Both the position numbers and the translations under genes were made by a program. This document shows, piece after piece, positions 14,201 to 25,100 of a stretch of DNA of 38,289 nt (position 1 is the first letter of the stretch; every line of letters begins with the position of its first letter). The notes beneath the pieces were generated by a model, which ran no database searches, was not told the DNA's origin, and worked only from the letters and a program-made list of their open reading frames with translations. The stretch lies in contig NW_003132351.1 of assembly GCF_000003605.2 (NCBI RefSeq), positions 1 through 38,289 on the forward strand, in the 5' to 3' direction. Source of the DNA: Saccoglossus kowalevskii (Eukaryota > Hemichordata > Enteropneusta > Harrimaniidae).

Positions 14201-15670
14201 CGATGTATTGAAATCCTAAAGTAGCCGTTTGTGATAATCCTTTTATACAACACTTTCCGTTGGCTTGGGTGGACATCTTTTGTCTTCATCATACTACTGT
14301 TCTTGCTTAGGTTTTCTGTTTCAGAATTTTGAATCGAACAAATAAAGTAAACTCGCATGTTCTTTCCATAGTTTGATCCAACGATGTGTTCTAATGTTTC
14401 ACTGCTCCGTTTCTCATCAAATGAGTATTATAGTACGGTATTTGTCCGACGACCTGCCCTGGACGAGATTTTGAATGGACGGTACGTCAAATAACTAGGG
14501 TACAAACGAAAAAAAACAAAACAATAAGTCAAAAATGGAATAAAAATAAAAAAAAGTTCAAAGGTATCCATCTTGATTTTCATTTCTTTTATCGTGCTTT
14601 ATTAACATATCTGTATATGTGGTCCTGTAAAACCTACAAACGATTTACATATCAGTTGAAAAAAATGGAAAACATCTAAATACCTAATATAAAATAATTT
14701 TAACTAATTGCGTCATCGTTAATTGCGCAGTGCAGCTACGTGCTCATTTAAATTTGCCACATCAATTGCAACGAAATCCATATGTTTTTATGTGTGTAAC
14801 AATTATACGAGTGTCAGGGAAATTGATTATCCCATTAAAGGCGCGGAAATACTCTTACGCAATAATTAATTGTTTGCGAGCTTTTAATATGAAGTGATGT
14901 TTTCTGTCCACGTAAGCCATACAATGATAGCTAGTTGTATAGTAATCGCCAAAATGGTTCTCGCCGTATTCATGTATAATACCGGGTATACTGTTCAATT
15001 TAAAACACCTTGCAAAATGCCGAACATCGGTGTAGTATTTGTGTATGTACTACCCAGTCACATGTGCGCCATGAATTTCAAATGACGAGCTGCCGACGTA
15101 ATCCGAGCCCCCAATTAGTTGAATAACTAATGTTTTTGTATGGGAAGAAATTTCAGTCACAATTTTCAAAAAGTTTTTACATGAATAACAAAACTACAAA
15201 CCACAACTGCAACGGTAACACCATATATCACTAAATTGTGGTTTCGTATGGCGCTGTTTTTTTTTGCATGGTTTGTAGTACAGTATAATAAAAAACGTGC
15301 TTTATATTTTTAAAATTCAATAAACAAGACAAATATTACGTGCACGGAATTGTCGAGTACCTTAATATATGTAGGATCTGTATTTATGAATAATAATTTC
15401 GTCCCTAGTTGGAGAATGCAATTGCATACCAGCATACAAATAAGCGCTTCAAAAACAGTTTGTACATGTACATGACCAGCGCTTCATTCAAAACCCCTAG
15501 AACTACAAGTATGCAAATAACTACACATTTGAATATATTTCGCAAAAAAAAAAAATACGTTGGTCATTATGGTATGAGTCACATAAGGAAAGCAGAGACT
15601 CCATCGTCAATGTTATTAATAGGCAAGTCCGATGAAAATCGTGTGTTATTCAGTGACCTCTAGATAAGTG
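11209..15670. other. non-coding spacer
   Basis: No gene recognised. A minus-strand frame ending in a strong donor-like GAAAG/GTAAGTC near 11605 is hydrophobic and AT-rich, and was not called. An A/T block lies at about 13090-13120. Small frames at 14158-14358 (-), 14894-15085 (+) and 15409-15663 (+) show no motif. Confidence 0.5.
13664..13671. promoter_or_regulatory. CRE octamer TGACGTCA
   Basis: Perfect palindrome in CTAGGTGACGTCAACG. No neighbouring transcription unit is visible. Confidence 0.2.
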
Positions 15671-15741
15671 ATACTGGAGGCCAGGTAGCGGTTTTCCCAA
15701 TGGAACCGAGGAAGCAGGACTAAACTGGAAATCTCCAGTAT
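15671..15741. other. 71-bp foldback with nested hairpin
   Basis: ATACTGGAG (15671-15679) pairs with CTCCAGTAT (15733-15741), a perfect 9-bp stem. Inside it, GGTTTTCC and GGAACC around a CAAT loop form a second hairpin at 15690-15707 with one bulged T. The segment is more GC-rich than its surroundings. It could be a small structured RNA, a MITE remnant or a chance foldback; I recognise no RNA family. Confidence 0.3.
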
Positions 15742-16144
15742 GCGTACAAGAGTTGTGTATGTTATAGTAATCGCCCCTAAGGGTTATGGGATATGCAGTG
15801 TGTTTGCCACATTGCAACTAAGAGAGTTATAGACAAGCAATGTATTGCTAGGGGTAACAATGACGAGAACCGGCTGCTAAGGTATCATTACGGCACAGAT
15901 ACAATAATGTGAGTAACAGACGACGACTAATTTAATATGGCGGTTGTCAGGGCTCATATATTTCAGAGTAACCACCAACTGGATATTATGCGTTGTTATT
16001 TTGGCTGACTTCAACACAGAAGTTCAAATATATTTATATGTCTAAATTATCTTTATCTGGATAGTCACTCGTAACCCGTGATATTAGGGGTACTTTTGTT
16101 TTGCGTAAGATGAAGGCGACAACATTTTCTAACTGAATCTGTAA

Positions 16145-16164
16145 AAAAAATATATATATTTTTT
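16145..16164. repeat. perfect A/T palindrome
   Basis: Six A, four TA steps and six T form a 20-bp self-complementary A/T sequence able to extrude or to form a rigid A-tract. This is low-complexity DNA. Confidence 0.6.
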
Positions 16165-16784
16165 AATACGAGTTGTTACAGCTGGTTGTCAAATTGGCTA
16201 TTACGTAAACAACATACTGATCAAGCATGAGACGCAGACTACTATAATAGTAATTAGAGTATGAGACAAGCACAATGCAGCCGAGTAGGTTCCTCCGTGC
16301 ATAGTTTAGAATGGAGACTGACTGTTTCAGGAACTTCTAGTACTGAATGAATTACTAAATGGAAACAGTTCATTGACTACTACCTTTGGCAAGGTGTTGC
16401 AAGGCTTTTAAAATAGTGAATCAGACTGTTGTCGTAAATGGTGCGTGGTCACGTGGTGCGGGAAATGGCTGCGATTTAGACATTAACTATTTGACTTAGC
16501 TTGTAACGTTGCTGAAATTTAAGGCATTATAATACCGTGATCAAACAAACTAGTCATTCACTTCATAAACGGACTTTCCACCAAAGAACACAAAATTGTA
16601 TACTGTAAATTACTTTATTTTCGCTTGCAACTAATTTTCAAAATTTTCGCTGAAGAATAATTCAGTGAAAATGAAATTCAGCGAATATACTTTTTTCCCT
16701 ATATTTTACATTCAACTCGTGAATAATCAGTGAAAATAAATTCCATACAGAACACCCAAAACGTCTTTTCAACGAAAATAAAGT

Positions 16785-16944
16785 TTAAAGCGCGNNNNNN
16801 NNNNNNNNNNNNNNNNNNNNNNNNNNNNNNNNNNNNNNNNNNNNAAAGATGGCGACTTTGACTGTTGCGCAGATCAACGAGTACAATCAATGCTTATCAA
16901 CACAAATGTGGCACATGCGCAACGCGACGACTACCGCGCTTTAA
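16785..16944. mobile_element. family-B MITE nested in family A
   Basis: It starts TTAAAGCGCG and ends CGCGCTTTAA, a perfect 10-bp inverted pair. The octamer AATAAAGT occurs immediately left (16777-16784) and right (16945-16952), the pattern of an 8-bp target-site duplication; 8-bp duplications are typical of hAT transposons, so hAT-like is an inference. The right ~30 bp (TGCGCAACGCGACGACTACC, then GCGCTTTAA) resemble the right end of the element at 25286-25449. The interior is partly replaced by N, and the visible parts do not match the other copy well. Confidence 0.5.
16795..16844. other. assembly gap, 50 N
   Basis: Exactly fifty N, a round number that may be a placeholder. It sits inside the family-B element, where inverted repeats and multicopy sequence would break an assembly. 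Any protein frame crossing it is meaningless. Confidence 0.99.
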
Positions 16945-16963
16945 AATAAAGTATTTTACAGTA

Positions 16964-17462
16964 CACGTAGGGGGAGGTATATATGTAGTGGGCAATACTA
17001 TCACATAAAACAGCGAGTTAATCCAAAAACAGGGCAAAATGTGAAATTGTTTGTCTGTCTGTCCTTGGTTATAGCATTAAGCATAACACAAATTACCATT
17101 TTAATATTGAGAGAAAACTAAAATTCAGTCTTCAAATTTTGCAATGAAATACTTGTGAATTAATATATGTACTTTGCATTATGTGCGTTATAAATTGTAG
17201 ACACTTTATTTTGAATGGTCCATGGAAGACGATTTGACCACAGGTCATTTCGGAGTTTGTGCACAGTTAACTAGAGAATGCCCATAATGCTCTGCTTCAT
17301 TTTATATTTTGTCGTTTACTTTTCTGTGAACGCTATAACGCAAATATCCTCTACTACTGCATTTGTACAGAGCAGTGTTGGTTGGTTCAGTAAGTTATAT
17401 TTGGGTGTTGTGTGCAGCATGGAGCTTAATGTGTGTAGCTCGCTGATCTGCCAGTGAATGAC
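16964..17462. other. spacer, nothing recognised
   Basis: No coding frame, RNA gene or transposon end visible. Confidence 0.5.
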
Positions 17463-17490
17463 TTGTTTGTTTGTTTGTTTGTTTGTTTGT
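17463..17490 (+). repeat. (TTGT)7 microsatellite
   Basis: Seven perfect tetranucleotide units, 28 bp. Confidence 0.97.
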
Positions 17491-18800
17491 TCATGGTATT
17501 ATAATCTGGACATTATGTTGTCGTAGTTCACCGGGTTTAGTCAATACACATACAATATATAATATAACACAATGCATAATACTTGGCTATGAGCAATAAT
17601 ACTCTAAATAAATGCACATGTATCATTGAGTTCAGATAGAGCGTGCCCTCAGGCTGGTTACTATAGAATAATTGGAAACAATGCACGTTTAAATGAGATT
17701 ACTAATTCCACAAAATTGTAGTCGGTCAGAATTGTTTTCCACTCGGTCTTATATACACCACGCGACTCTCGCAGGTCAGCAGGTCATGGCGTTCAAGTTC
17801 ACGACGAAGGACACAGCGTTCCTTCACCTGCCAATCGATAACATGCTTGTTAATATCCCCAGGCCTCATATGAGTGAATTCATCATCTAGATACTTATAT
17901 TTAATTGTCGTCGTGTTTTTCAGTGGTATATAATTTGTCAGCACGAAACCTCGTCGTTCCTGCCTAATTTAATTAGCCGTTTACGCTCGTTATAATAAGC
18001 TTTCCAGCTACATAAGCGATATCGAGACCCAATTACTCTTTCATATCGCGACGATGACTTGCAAATTAGATCAAGCCTATATATTATATAGCATTATGAT
18101 AGATCGTAGCTGGCACTCGTGGAATTGTATATTTAATTCTCAAAGTTCATCGTGTTTATGAACACCTGATGAAGATTACAATCAATCTGATCTAACGCGT
18201 GCTACTTATTAGCAAATATGAAATGTACATGCCATATTGGTTACAAGTAAATGCAATTAAAGAATATTTCAATAACGGGAACGTGTCTTGAATCAATGTA
18301 CGACCTTAGATAACACGCCGTAAATGTCAACCAACATCGACGTAAGCCGTACATCATATACTTGCGAGGAACAACCCCCAGACGATAAAGATTTATTTAT
18401 ATGACACCTTCGCGGTAGATTGTGTGACACCGTTAAGGCAGTGCAGGCTGTTCTTTGATTGCTAACGACGTGCATCCAACGCCCGTGCTCGTTTTGAAAG
18501 CTGTAAAATGTGTATACTACTTAGGTACTTGTATTTATTACACTCAGTTTAATATTTTTCTCCAAAATGTACATTGCATATCAATAAAAGTTAATAAAAC
18601 TATTGTTATTTTGTAAATTTGTATGCGGTGCATAATAGGTAATTGAACACAACCACCTGATCCTGCCCAGGTCCTCGTCACACACAAAAAAACAGTTGAA
18701 TTATCAAAACGAACATTGAGAAAACCAGGGCTTTGAAATTCTCGTTGTATTTAAAACCTTGTGTTCGAATAATGAATGATCGCATTTGTGTCACTGGCAG
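17491..18800. other. mostly spacer; GC-richer patch at ~17745-17880
   Basis: The patch at 17745-17880 is open on both strands: plus 17693-17890, with an acceptor-like ACTCTCGCAG at ~17764-17773, and minus 17726-17944, with an internal CAG/GTGAAG donor. Codon third positions do not favour either strand clearly, so no exon was called. A minus-strand frame at 18293-18475 is similarly GC-richer but has weak splice sites. Otherwise nothing is recognised. Confidence 0.4.
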
Positions 18801-18907
18801 ATCGTATCACGCAACGAACGAAATAACGTATGTGTGCAATCATGTTAAGTGTTCCAAGGTAATGAGAATAAATATATTTCATGGTGACAAAGAGTTGTTT
18901 TTTCAAG
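18801..18907 (+). CDS. very tentative internal exon
   Basis: The 3' boundary is a consensus donor, CAAG/GTAAGT, at 18907/18908. An acceptor-like TTTGTGTCACTGGCAG ends at 18800. Between them, 107 nt stay open in one frame (beginning ?A-TCG-TAT-CAC, and ending one base into a codon), encoding SYHATNEITYVCN and onward to ELFFQ. No domain is recognised. An overlapping minus-strand frame (18751-18999) is also open. Base composition is close to background, so a chance donor is quite possible. Confidence 0.15.
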
Positions 18908-19190
18908 GTAAGTTGGTGACACCGCAAGCTATTCGATAATACTACGCACGTAGGCGTCTGGGGTGGTTTATCCATCTTCATGTTTTGAGCACGTAACACG
19001 GACTCTGTTGGAATATATATTTATATATAGGTATTTTTATACACATGTGGGCGTTGTAAGTAACTTGAACGTTAATGTTTCTCGTCCCACGCACTCGATC
19101 ATACTCTCAAATGAGGGGACTGTTTCAGTCTTGGCCAATTTCATTTTCTCTTAATTACTTGATTTAACGGTTTCGGGATTATCATTGACA

Positions 19191-19201
19191 CCCCCCCCCC
19201 C
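19191..19201 (+). repeat. C11 homopolymer
   Basis: Eleven consecutive C after TTGACA, the longest C run in the window. It is length-unstable and prone to sequencing error. Confidence 0.9.
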
Positions 19202-19790
19202 ACTTCGCTCTTCGCGCTGCTCTTGTAGTATCAGTATTACTTCAATATTTAAATAGCTGAGTATTCGATTTCACCTCTGTATGAAATCTACACGCACTTC
19301 CATCTTTGGAAAGAATAGGTTCATGGTATAACAATTTACTTTGTGTGTTACTACAACAAAGTGATTTTTTTTAAAGCTACAGTATTGCAATAATACACAT
19401 TGTATCTGAGAACGATGTAGATGATTACCATATAACGAACGGCGGCTTTATTGCGAAACAAATAACATAGTTTTGTGGGGAATAGTTGTCCCTTAATTAC
19501 GTTACGATACAAGTACAAAATACAATGGAACTACTTCTCAGGCTGTGTTTCAGTGCGGAATCACGCGATTGCTGATTTACGAAAGAAGAACCCCACCTCC
19601 AACATGAACTCATGTCTCATGTAATGTATCCAGACAGGTCAGCTTTGACATCCAGAATCTTATTTTGTCAATAAAATATATATCAAGTGAATAATTTCAA
19701 ATGTTACAGCCTCAACCCACTGTGAGGGCAGTATTGCTGCATTATCATCACCAGTCGAGTGACGGAACCAAGTCAGTGCGAGTGATATAT

Positions 19791-19810
19791 ATGTCCAAAC
19801 ATGTCCAAAC
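19791..19810 (+). repeat. 10-bp perfect duplication
   Basis: ATGTCCAAAC occurs twice back to back. Confidence 0.9.
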
Positions 19811-19993
19811 GCTCACCACAAAACATGAAAACAATAAATTCAGCTTCGTTTAATATATAACGACCAATTTTAATTTAACTTCGAAAAACGACAAATCACG
19901 ATATTGAAGTTGAAGAAAATGAGAAAACTACGCATGTACATTTAACTTAGCAGTCCCTTATGAACCATTAGCTGCGAGCATGATAGTACTTAC

Positions 19994-20230
19994 GTAATCG
20001 ATACACGAGCCTAGTCGACAGTGATTGATTGTACTCGAACCACGTGACCAGATCCCAATCATTAAAGCGAGCCGTGTTCTTGCATACGCCGATATAACTT
20101 CGCCAGGTGTAACCTTCAGTAGACGTTTTGTAGAGGCATCACTAACGATTCTACTACACGTGTCTATAGCAGTGGTTGAAGCATGCCTCGATATTCCGTG
20201 TAGCCCAATATATATTTGTTGATCTGTCAA
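19994..20230 (-). CDS. putative internal exon, 79 codons, unknown protein
   Basis: On the minus strand, TCGTGTTTCAG (ending at 20231) precedes the exon and TAC/GTAAGTACT follows it at 19994/19993, both good splice consensus. The 237 nt between are exactly 79 codons, and only one of the three minus frames is open, giving a symmetrical phase 0-0 exon. It is rich in CpG (about 15 dinucleotides) and GC-richer than its flanks. The product starts LTDQQIYIGLHGISRHAS, continues through TKRLLKVTPGEVISAYARTR and ends CRLGSCIDY. The composition is soluble, with no signal peptide, membrane helix or familiar domain. I do not recognise the family. A 66-codon plus-strand frame overlaps (20025-20222) but lacks comparable splice sites. 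This is the best protein-coding candidate in the window, but it rests on signals alone. Confidence 0.42.
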
Positions 20231-20490
20231 CTGAAACACGATTTAGTAATTCGAAAAAAAAATGGTTTAATACCTAAAATGCATGTCGTTTGCTATATAT
20301 CAACAGCAAAAATATGGTCTGCAAGTTTTATGAACGAATATACATGGAGCGTTTGCTGACAGTTCCAGTGTGCCTTCAACATACTGTGTTTTTCACTCGT
20401 GCACGTTGATATCACACTATATTTCACAAGAAAAGGGTTTTCAAAGAATTGTAACTCAATCCAAATGGTTATTGTGTATTAATGATTGCA

Positions 20491-20633
20491 TCAGGGCTAG
20501 AGACTAGAGACTAGATTAGTTCCACTAGAACTACCTCTCTTGTCCTCACCAGAGAGTTATGTATATCTCTATTTTGGTTTTTGTACTTGTGTAATGTATT
20601 TTATCTGGTGAAATAAAATTGTATTGTATTGTA
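20491..20633 (+). mobile_element. 3' tail of a non-LTR retroelement (LINE or SINE)
   Basis: The segment ends GTATTTTATCTGGTGAAATA, then AAATTGTATTGTATTGTA: an AATAAA-like signal and three TTGTA units, the form of a short-microsatellite 3' tail left by target-primed reverse transcription. Upstream, AGACTAG is duplicated (20501-20514), and CTCTC and GAGAG phrases could form a 3'-UTR stem. No reverse-transcriptase frame is attached, so it is a 5'-truncated copy. The family is not identified and the 5' limit is approximate. Confidence 0.5.
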
Positions 20634-21092
20634 TATTTTACAGGATTCACAGCTATCACGAAATTCTACAACAAAATGAAGCAGCTCTTCAGAACAATTG
20701 TCACAAATTCAGTGGTTGTTGTATGGGTCATTTCATTATTTGTATATATTGACGATTGAAACAATATTCAGAATGTTTGAACCTCATGCATTTAGGCGTC
20801 TGTTATGTATTGTAACATTATTTGAATAATCATAATTTTCTAAGTGTAGCAGTATCGTTTGAAATAATTGAAATAATGCGAATTTTATTGGATAAAATAT
20901 TGGTATAACTTTAAATCCATATTTGATATATTCGGCGGGCTTGATAATACTTATATGCGTGTTCTTTTGGACAAATGGTTGAACAAACATCCGGGCAATT
21001 AAATTGTGCTTGAAAGCGACATTTTAATGCAGCGTTGCACTTGATACATGTACTTCAAACTGCATATATACAATTAGTTATTTACGTTTCAG
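20634..21092. other. spacer, nothing recognised
   Basis: AT-rich. The minus-strand frame at 20784-20990 is AT-biased with no motif or splice context. Confidence 0.4.
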
Positions 21093-21275
21093 TCTTTCCC
21101 TCTAAATTCGATTCCTTGGATAGGAAGTTTTGTTCCAGAAGCCGAAGTCAGCAGTAGTGCGAAATGTGATACACACAGTCGTCCACATCCAGGGTATAAA
21201 ACTTCACTATGTTACTATGGTAACAGTGGACGGTATCTACATACACTTGCTGAAACACAACTAAGCATAGTCTAG
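21093..21275 (+). CDS. tentative exon, unknown protein
   Basis: ATTTACGTTTCAG ends at 21092, a good acceptor. A frame beginning TCT at 21093 stays open for 60 codons to TAG at 21273-21275; it has no ATG near its start, so it would be an internal or terminal exon. It encodes SFPLNSIPWIGSFVPEAEVS, then CDTHSRPHPGYKTSLCYYG, a composition that looks more like real protein than AT-rich noise. An alternative 3' end is a donor-like ATG/GTAACA at 21219/21220. No family is recognised. The minus strand is also partly open here behind another TTTCAG. It runs opposite to the 19994-20230 candidate, so both cannot belong to one transcript. Confidence 0.25.
   Translation, partial: SFPLNSIPWIGSFVPEAEVSSSAKCDTHSRPHPGYKTSLCYYGNSGRYLHTLAETQLSIV
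21211..21224. promoter_or_regulatory. RFX X-box-like motif
   Basis: GTTACTATGGTAAC is a near-palindrome that fits the X-box pattern (GTTRCC-AT-GGYAAC) with one deviation. RFX factors bind such sites, classically in ciliary-gene promoters. The site overlaps the tentative exon at 21093-21275, where it would encode CYYGN, so it may be coincidental. Confidence 0.25.
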
Positions 21276-22084
21276 ATGGACTGTTAAAAAAAATGAATTT
21301 AACTATGCCCTCCCAACAGTGAGGGTAAATATTATATTGGTTGTCATGGAAACGGTGATGCTGACAGAGACAGATCGACAGTTAAAGATTACGGGATAGT
21401 CGTATTTTCCAAAGATTTCCAATTATTAAGAAAAAAACTTGAGGAGGATAGATTAATTTTGCTGCTGTCGTTGGAAATCAAATCCAATCAGTGTTTTGTG
21501 TCACAGATGTGGGTTCTTCTCCTGATTCAGACAGTCATGGCAGCCATTCAAATACGGCTATTAGATTTTTGAAATCATTTAAATTTCAATAAGACGTAAT
21601 TTGTGTACAATAGAGGTCCGCCAGTCTTCTTGAGTCGCCGATGACCCCCGTCTTTGGAGCAAAAGACTTAAAAAAAAAATTCAAGGACGACATCGCGTCG
21701 ATGTAAAATGGGTTGTAGTTCGCAGTGACACACATGTATTTTTATTCTCTAGTAATTATCGCTGGGGGTTATATATTGCGTATCAATACAATAAAGTATA
21801 ATTCTTTATCATGTCCACAATTCATTGCGTTACGGCTGACATCCAGGTGCATGGGAACATTAAGACCGGGCGTATTTGAGATTGAAAGAAGTATATATAT
21901 AACAAACAAATTATTTGTTTTAAATCAACTTTTTTTTGTATTTTATATTAAATCGCCTTACTGTGGCAAAAAATATCTAATCTGAAAGTTTCGATACATA
22001 TTTCTTTAGTCTTAAACTTTTGTTTTGCTTTCAACTACTAACGTTTACAATCTCGATTCTGTTTTGATTTGTATGTTTTTAAAA
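21276..22084. other. spacer with one X-box-like site
   Basis: No gene recognised; the frame at 21725-21985 (+) has no motif. CCCTCCCAACAGTGAGGG near 21308-21325 is a short inverted repeat. Confidence 0.4.
21340..21353 (+). promoter_or_regulatory. RFX X-box-like motif
   Basis: GTTGTCATGGAAAC differs by one base from the common X-box GTTGCCATGGAAAC. It lies about 130 bp from the similar motif at 21211. Confidence 0.3.
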
Positions 22085-22096
22085 CAACAGCAACAG

Positions 22097-22127
<31 letters not shown>

Positions 22128-22145
22128 AACAACAACAACAACAAC
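22085..22145 (+). repeat. (CAA)n microsatellite
   Basis: About 20 CAA units over 61 bp, starting with interspersed CAG and interrupted by one TAA. It follows an A/T-rich lead-in and reads as poly-Q/poly-N/poly-T only by composition; no coding frame surrounds it. Confidence 0.95.
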
Positions 22146-25100
22146 ACACAAATGCAGGCAGTAAATCTTGGTGAGTGAGTGTATTAATCACGGTACATTA
22201 TGGGGTACATATTCTGTGAGAATACACACCCCGTGTATATGAAATAACAAACTTTCTGACGAGTCTCTATCGCGTACTCCGCTGTGCTAACGGGTATGAT
22301 TTTTATTGACAATTTCATCATATGTTTAATCAATGTAAAACTAAACCAAAATTACCTATGCTAGAAATGAGTTAATTCACGGGGATAAGTCATGTGACAC
22401 ATATTTATGATACAAGCATGCAAATGAAAATTCATTTTTACTTGCTTTCCTCATGTATATTCATATTAATTTAATAAAAGTCATTTTGACCAAGTCGAAA
22501 AACAAATGACAAAAACGAAGCACATAAACTAATTATAATACAATTAAATTGCTCCTAATCTTTAAAAAGTTTCTCGTCTTTTGAACTTTTTTGTTTCATC
22601 TCTTGAAGTTACTATAATATAATAACTGAACTTGAAAAAAAATGCTTTTATTATGCAAAGAAGATAAAATTAACAACAATCCAAGTTCCCATCACCAAGA
22701 TAACTTCATACTTTTCACTCAATAAATAATTATAAGTGTTTCTCACAGTGACTGGTAAATTAAATTAAAGTAAATTAAATCAAATAGATAAAACATTCCC
22801 TGGCACGTAACTTGAGCATTATTGGCGTATACTGAGTGATACAGCGACTAATAAGAACTGCTTCAAGTTGTGTAACTCATCAATTACACTGTCTAGGAGT
22901 GAACGACTTCAATCAGGCAACACCGACAAAAAGCCAATAATGCCTTAGCCTAATTTAAATATAAATTACGTGACACTACATCACAGGTAACCGGGTCAAG
23001 TAAATAGTATTGATTGTAGCCAGGGGTTACCAAATCCGTCTTTACCTGGCAATTATTTAGGCAATTACATATGTTGTTTTTTCGCTTTCATATTGAACGA
23101 CTTAATGCTCGTATTGTGGCGTATCTGTACTTGGTGATAGTTAATTCACGTCGCAGTATGAATTCCCATACATACTATTCACTTTAAACTAAAACATTCT
23201 TATATTCGGTATTTAATTAAATTGGAATTAGAACAGAACATGAGACACACGTTATATCGAGGTGTATAGTTCGGAATAATAAGCAAGGACACGTAATTAT
23301 GAGTTTTAAATAATTCATATATACTCTAATCACCTCGGCCTGTTTTCTAATCAAGAAGTTTCCCATGGGAAGGCCGTTGTACGCTCGTATACTCACTTAC
23401 TGGTTATTTTCGTCTCTCCTTCATGCACGTTTCACTTGACCGCAGTGGCAGGTCGATAAAATGTACAAGGACAATGGACATAGTCTGACGCAATGGGAAT
23501 TGGTCGCTTCTCTTAATGCGCTGTATTCAGTCACGGTTAGCAATTGTGACTGTCATTTGACTGTTTCAAAATAAAAAGAAGTTTGTGAAATATTATTGTA
23601 TACACTAATTCCGAAAGTACCATAAATGTTATGAATAACTGCGAAAAAATGGGTAATATATTTTACACCTGTTTGTCTGTGTGTACTTGTAAGTGTGTCT
23701 GAAAATACACAACTTGTTGTTCATCAACTTGATGGGTAATTCTAGTCGCTAAATTCAAGAGATATTTATATGAAAGGCAACAATTTTGATTTAGAGTATA
23801 AAAATATTATAATACACGCAATTTATACATTGGAATTGAATGCATCGTCACAAGCATCGATGCACATGCAATCATTTTGCTAGTTGATTTGCATCAGTCT
23901 ATAGCCACGTGACCCATTCCTCAACCGGTTTCAACTGGAAACTATATTCATTTGCCGGTAGTCAACCGCACATATGGAATGTTCTCCAGTACCTGCGGGC
24001 CCCACCTGACTTATGCAATTACTGTTCGGTGTATTTGACAGGATCGTGTTTGACTAATGTAATGATAGCTGACAATGTTCACTTTGCGTTTATCGCTATG
24101 TTTACAGGCGGCTTCGCTTGCGAGTGTCTTGGGTTTCTCGGGGGATCACAGCAATACTTCGCTGATTGGATAATGCTTTGTAGTGCTGGTGTAGCCGGAC
24201 AAGTTAAGTGGTCATAAATTTAACGCCCGGATGTAGTTTGTAACAATGTTTGCAATCTCGTATTGGTTATGTAAATCGGCCACCTGATTGAAGAAAGTCT
24301 TGCACGCATACACAGCGTGACTGAAATATATCATAGTAATACAAGTGACCCTGATTGTGTTTATCCGTTTCAGGACGTCGCCACAAATTCAAACAATTCT
24401 TGCTGGAATAAGAAATATTTTTTTTGTGTGGAATTTTAGACAAAACTTCAAATTATAGTTGAAATTCATTATGCATTATTGCGCCAATTAATTCATGACT
24501 TCAACGACCATCAAACACAAAACAATTTACTCTTTCAAAGTTTATTTATTTATGTTTTAAATTAAGACTTTTTATCAACTTCTGCGATGCTCATAATAAT
24601 ATTATAATAACCAAATGAATCACTTCGTCTGAATAAAATAGCTGCCTGCAAACACATACACTGGACAAACGTGGTTGAACTGAAATAAACTTAAAACATG
24701 TGTTCATTAACCGGCGAATAAACCCCATGTCACAGTAGGCTTTTTCACATGTGTGAAAGGAACCCGGGTATCTATTCTCAATAAAAAGAACTAACAAAAT
24801 ATAATGTCTCGTTACCTTGCGGCACGGAAACAAACGAAGACGAGCATGCTTTAAATAATAACAACAGCGAATGTAAATGGAAGTGTAGAAAGTTTTTTTA
24901 TTCTGTTTATGTGTTATATGCAACACCTTAGGCTAAGCTGGGGAAATCCAAAATGGTGTCACTCCAAATATCATGAGAGTTAGCAACGGTCGCCAATGAG
25001 CGGAATGAGTGGGCGCATACAGCGTGCATACAGTACTTTAACACGTGTCTCTGTTACATCTTACATAGCGGAAGTACTTTTATATTGAGAGGGAAGAGGA

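Larger units (their letters stand above)
16601..16963 (+). mobile_element. family-A MITE with a nested insertion
   Basis: The left end TACTGTAAATTACTTTATTT and the right end AAATAAAGTATTTTACAGTA form an inverted pair with one mismatch. Bases 16601-16784 follow the 6366 copy through the same landmarks: TTTTCGCTGAAGAA, TTCAGTGAAAAT, TATATTTTACATTCAACT and CAGTGAAAAT. After 16784 the two copies diverge and a different TIR element (16785-16944) intervenes before the family-A 3' end resumes. The element is non-coding. Its full length cannot be read because of the N gap inside. Confidence 0.75.
18908..19993. other. spacer with low-complexity tracts
   Basis: No gene recognised. It holds the C11 tract, a 10-bp duplication at 19791-19810, and a short AT block near 19020. 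Confidence 0.5.

Noticed and set aside
16699-16890. Minus-strand frame with undefined residues
   Set aside because: It crosses the 50-N gap inside a MITE, so it is an artefact.
17726-17944. Possible exon at ~17745-17880 on either strand
   Set aside because: Both strands are open and neither has a good acceptor and donor together; third-position bias does not decide.
23909-24217. 102-codon plus-strand frame in a GC-richer region
   Set aside because: Frames this long are expected a few times by chance in 38 kb of six frames. No domain is recognised, splice context is only moderate, and the opposite strand is partly open.
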